14,526 bases of DNA. Origin: an uncultured Leuconostoc sp. (lineage in GTDB: Bacteria > Bacillota > Bacilli > Lactobacillales > Lactobacillaceae). Under the pieces are notes generated by a model that saw only the letters and a program-made list of their open reading frames with translations, made no database searches and was not told where the DNA came from. Positions 13,204 through 14,526 of this stretch are shown piece by piece. Position 1 is the first letter of the stretch; each line of letters starts with the position of its first letter. The stretch lies in the NCBI RefSeq assembly GCF_946222815.1, contig NZ_CAMJRK010000032.1, positions 1-14,526 on the forward strand, written 5' to 3'. Both the position numbers and the translations under genes were made by a program.

Positions 13204-14526
13204 TGAAATGTATGAAATTATTCGATATTGAAAAAATAAAGATTACGTCAATTTTGCCATATTTCGTAATTGTTGTTATTGCATTGATTTATGCATTACC
13301 ACAGTTACAAATTCGAGGTATTTATGTTGGTGCTGATAATGCTTTTCATTTCAATAGGGCGTTTGAAGCAATGTCGCGTATTAAAAATCTTAATTTTAAT
13401 AATTCACAGATATCGTTATATGGTTTTAATGCTTCGGGTAGAATTGTTAACGCTTTATATGGACCAGGATTAGGATATTTCTTTGGATTGGTTTTATTAC
13501 TAACAAAATCTTGGTTGAAGTTTCAGCTAGTGACTAATTTTATATTAACAATTGGAACAATGGGATTGAGTTATTGGTTATTTAATAAGTATTCCAAGCA
13601 ATCATTTCTTAGCTTGGTATTTGCAATTTTGCTGTCTTTGACAAGTTATTGGTCCATTGGCTATTGGTACCAAAGCTCAGGGGGTATGACCTGGGGCATG
13701 ATGCTGTTTCCATTGGTGCTCGATGCCGGTATGCAGATGTGTACCAATAAAAATGATCCAGTAAAAGTGTTTCGACTAGGTGTAGTCATGGCTCTGATTT
13801 TAGAGAGTCATATGTTGTCATTTGTGTTCAGTGTTGGGGTATTAAGTGTATTTTTTGTTTTAGGAATGATTGTTAATAATAATCGCTTAATCCTGTTTAG
13901 AAGAAGTTTATTTGCAGCTATTATTTCCTTAGGGCTAACCTTGGGATACTGGGCTGATTATATCAGTATTATGCGTACGCAATCTATTTTGAATCCATTT
14001 GTTAATTTGAACCCTGGAAACCTATCCTCAAATTTATATCAAGGTTTGGCTTTTTGGTTACTCATACTTTCGATAGTATTAATCATTGGGTTATCATGCA
14101 AGCTGTTAGTTTGGCAATGGTTATTATTTATTGTTGGATTTATCTTTTTGCTGGTTGCTTCGGGACCTAAATTCATACTTGATAATTGGAACAATGTTGG
14201 CTTTTTGCGTACTGTGCAATTTCCTATGCGTTTTACTCTACCAGGTCTATATTTATTGAGTTTCTTTGTGGTTACAATGTTAGCAAGATTGGTTAAAGAA
14301 TTATCTTTAAGACGATCTTCTGTACTTGCAATTGGTGTGGGAATGTTATTACTTGCAAGTATGACAATTAAAAGTGCATTTTTAAATTACTATGGAGCCA
14401 ATCAAAGGTTTTGGCAAGATACTAATTACGTGATATCCAAATTTTCTGTAGCTAAAAATAATCAAACATTGATGCCTCAGATGATAATTCAAAGCAAAAA
14501 TAAAAATTTCGAAAAAAGTATTGATG
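13203..14526 (+). CDS. Multi-spanning membrane protein, possible GT-C-like/YfhO-related, 3' end outside window
   Basis: An open frame of 441 codons runs from ATG 13203 to the window end without a stop. Its ATG shares one base with the upstream stop codon (TGATG), and GAGGA at 13189-13193 is nine bases upstream, so it is translationally coupled to the glycosyltransferase. The product is strongly hydrophobic, with a first membrane segment at about 15-35 and many more after it. The loop after the first segment holds GADNAFHFNRAFEAM (D45, H49, N51, R52), a pattern like the first outside loop of GT-C-fold enzymes and of YfhO or PTPS-related membrane proteins of lactic acid bacteria. A role in decorating the exported polymer with sugars from a lipid carrier is inferred from fold type and location; polymerase or flippase functions cannot be excluded. 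Confidence 0.75.
   Translation, partial: MKCMKLFDIEKIKITSILPYFVIVVIALIYALPQLQIRGIYVGADNAFHFNRAFEAMSRIKNLNFNNSQISLYGFNASGRIVNALYGPGLGYFFGLVLLLTKSWLKFQLVTNFILTIGTMGLSYWLFNKYSKQSFLSLVFAILLSLTSYWSIGYWYQSSGGMTWGMMLFPLVLDAGMQMCTNKNDPVKVFRLGVVMALILESHMLSFVFSVGVLSVFFVLGMIVNNNRLILFRRSLFAAIISLGLTLGYWADYISIMRTQSILNPFVNLNPGNLSSNLYQGLAFWLLILSIVLIIGLSCKLLVWQWLLFIVGFIFLLVASGPKFILDNWNNVGFLRTVQFPMRFTLPGLYLLSFFVVTMLARLVKELSLRRSSVLAIGVGMLLLASMTIKSAFLNYYGANQRFWQDTNYVISKFSVAKNNQTLMPQMIIQSKNKNFEKSID

Noticed and set aside
13291..13473. 60-codon plus-strand ORF near the end
   Set aside because: Another frame of the membrane protein that starts at 13203, whose frame stays open to the window end and is in keeping with a real membrane protein.

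Overview
The window looks like chromosomal DNA of a low-GC Gram-positive lactic acid bacterium. The evidence is AT-rich, Shine-Dalgarno-led genes, a catabolic acetolactate synthase, a class III (anaerobic) ribonucleotide reductase, and a Firmicutes-type teichoic acid export and synthesis cluster. From the feel of the Obg, AlsS and NrdD proteins I would place it in the Leuconostoc/Weissella branch of Lactobacillaceae; this is an inference from memory, not a database result. Every gene I can support is on the + strand. I saw no tRNA, rRNA, CRISPR array, intact mobile element or phage gene.

Layout: (1) 1-689, the 3' part of an ABC-2 type permease. (2) 690-896, promoter and a long leader, then obgE (897-2216) with a short intrinsic terminator. 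(3) 2217-2460, an inverted repeat, a promoter and a leader, then alsS (2461-4146), which stands alone. (4) 4147-4768, a 622-base gap with two strong terminator hairpins, a doubtful 46-codon ORF, and the nrdD promoter with an FNR-like palindrome. (5) nrdD (4769-6910) and nrdG (6900-7487), overlapping by 11 bases: the anaerobic ribonucleotide reductase and its activase. (6) 7488-7661, a promoter region, then a surface-polymer operon: tagH-like ATPase (7662-8759), tagG-like permease (8767-9582), a 1182-residue fusion of a family 2 glycosyltransferase with a TagF-type glycerophosphotransferase (9655-13203), and a multi-spanning membrane protein that starts inside the previous stop codon and runs off the window (13203 onward).

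The genes fall into independent units. ObgE is a housekeeping ribosome-associated GTPase. AlsS diverts pyruvate to acetolactate (acetoin/diacetyl branch). NrdD/NrdG make deoxyribonucleotides without oxygen. The last four genes plausibly build a glycerol-phosphate containing wall polymer inside the cell, export it through TagGH, and perhaps modify it from the membrane.

The most unusual signal is in the leaders of obgE and alsS. Neither gene has a Shine-Dalgarno sequence next to its ATG. Each has a strong one far upstream (about 80 to 130 bases), directly followed by the 5' arm of a long-range stem whose 3' arm ends 8 to 10 bases before the ATG. The two leaders also share short sequence blocks in the same order. 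They may be two copies of a structured leader that brings a distant ribosome binding site up to the start codon, or that works through a five-codon leader ORF. I cannot place this element in a known RNA family from memory.
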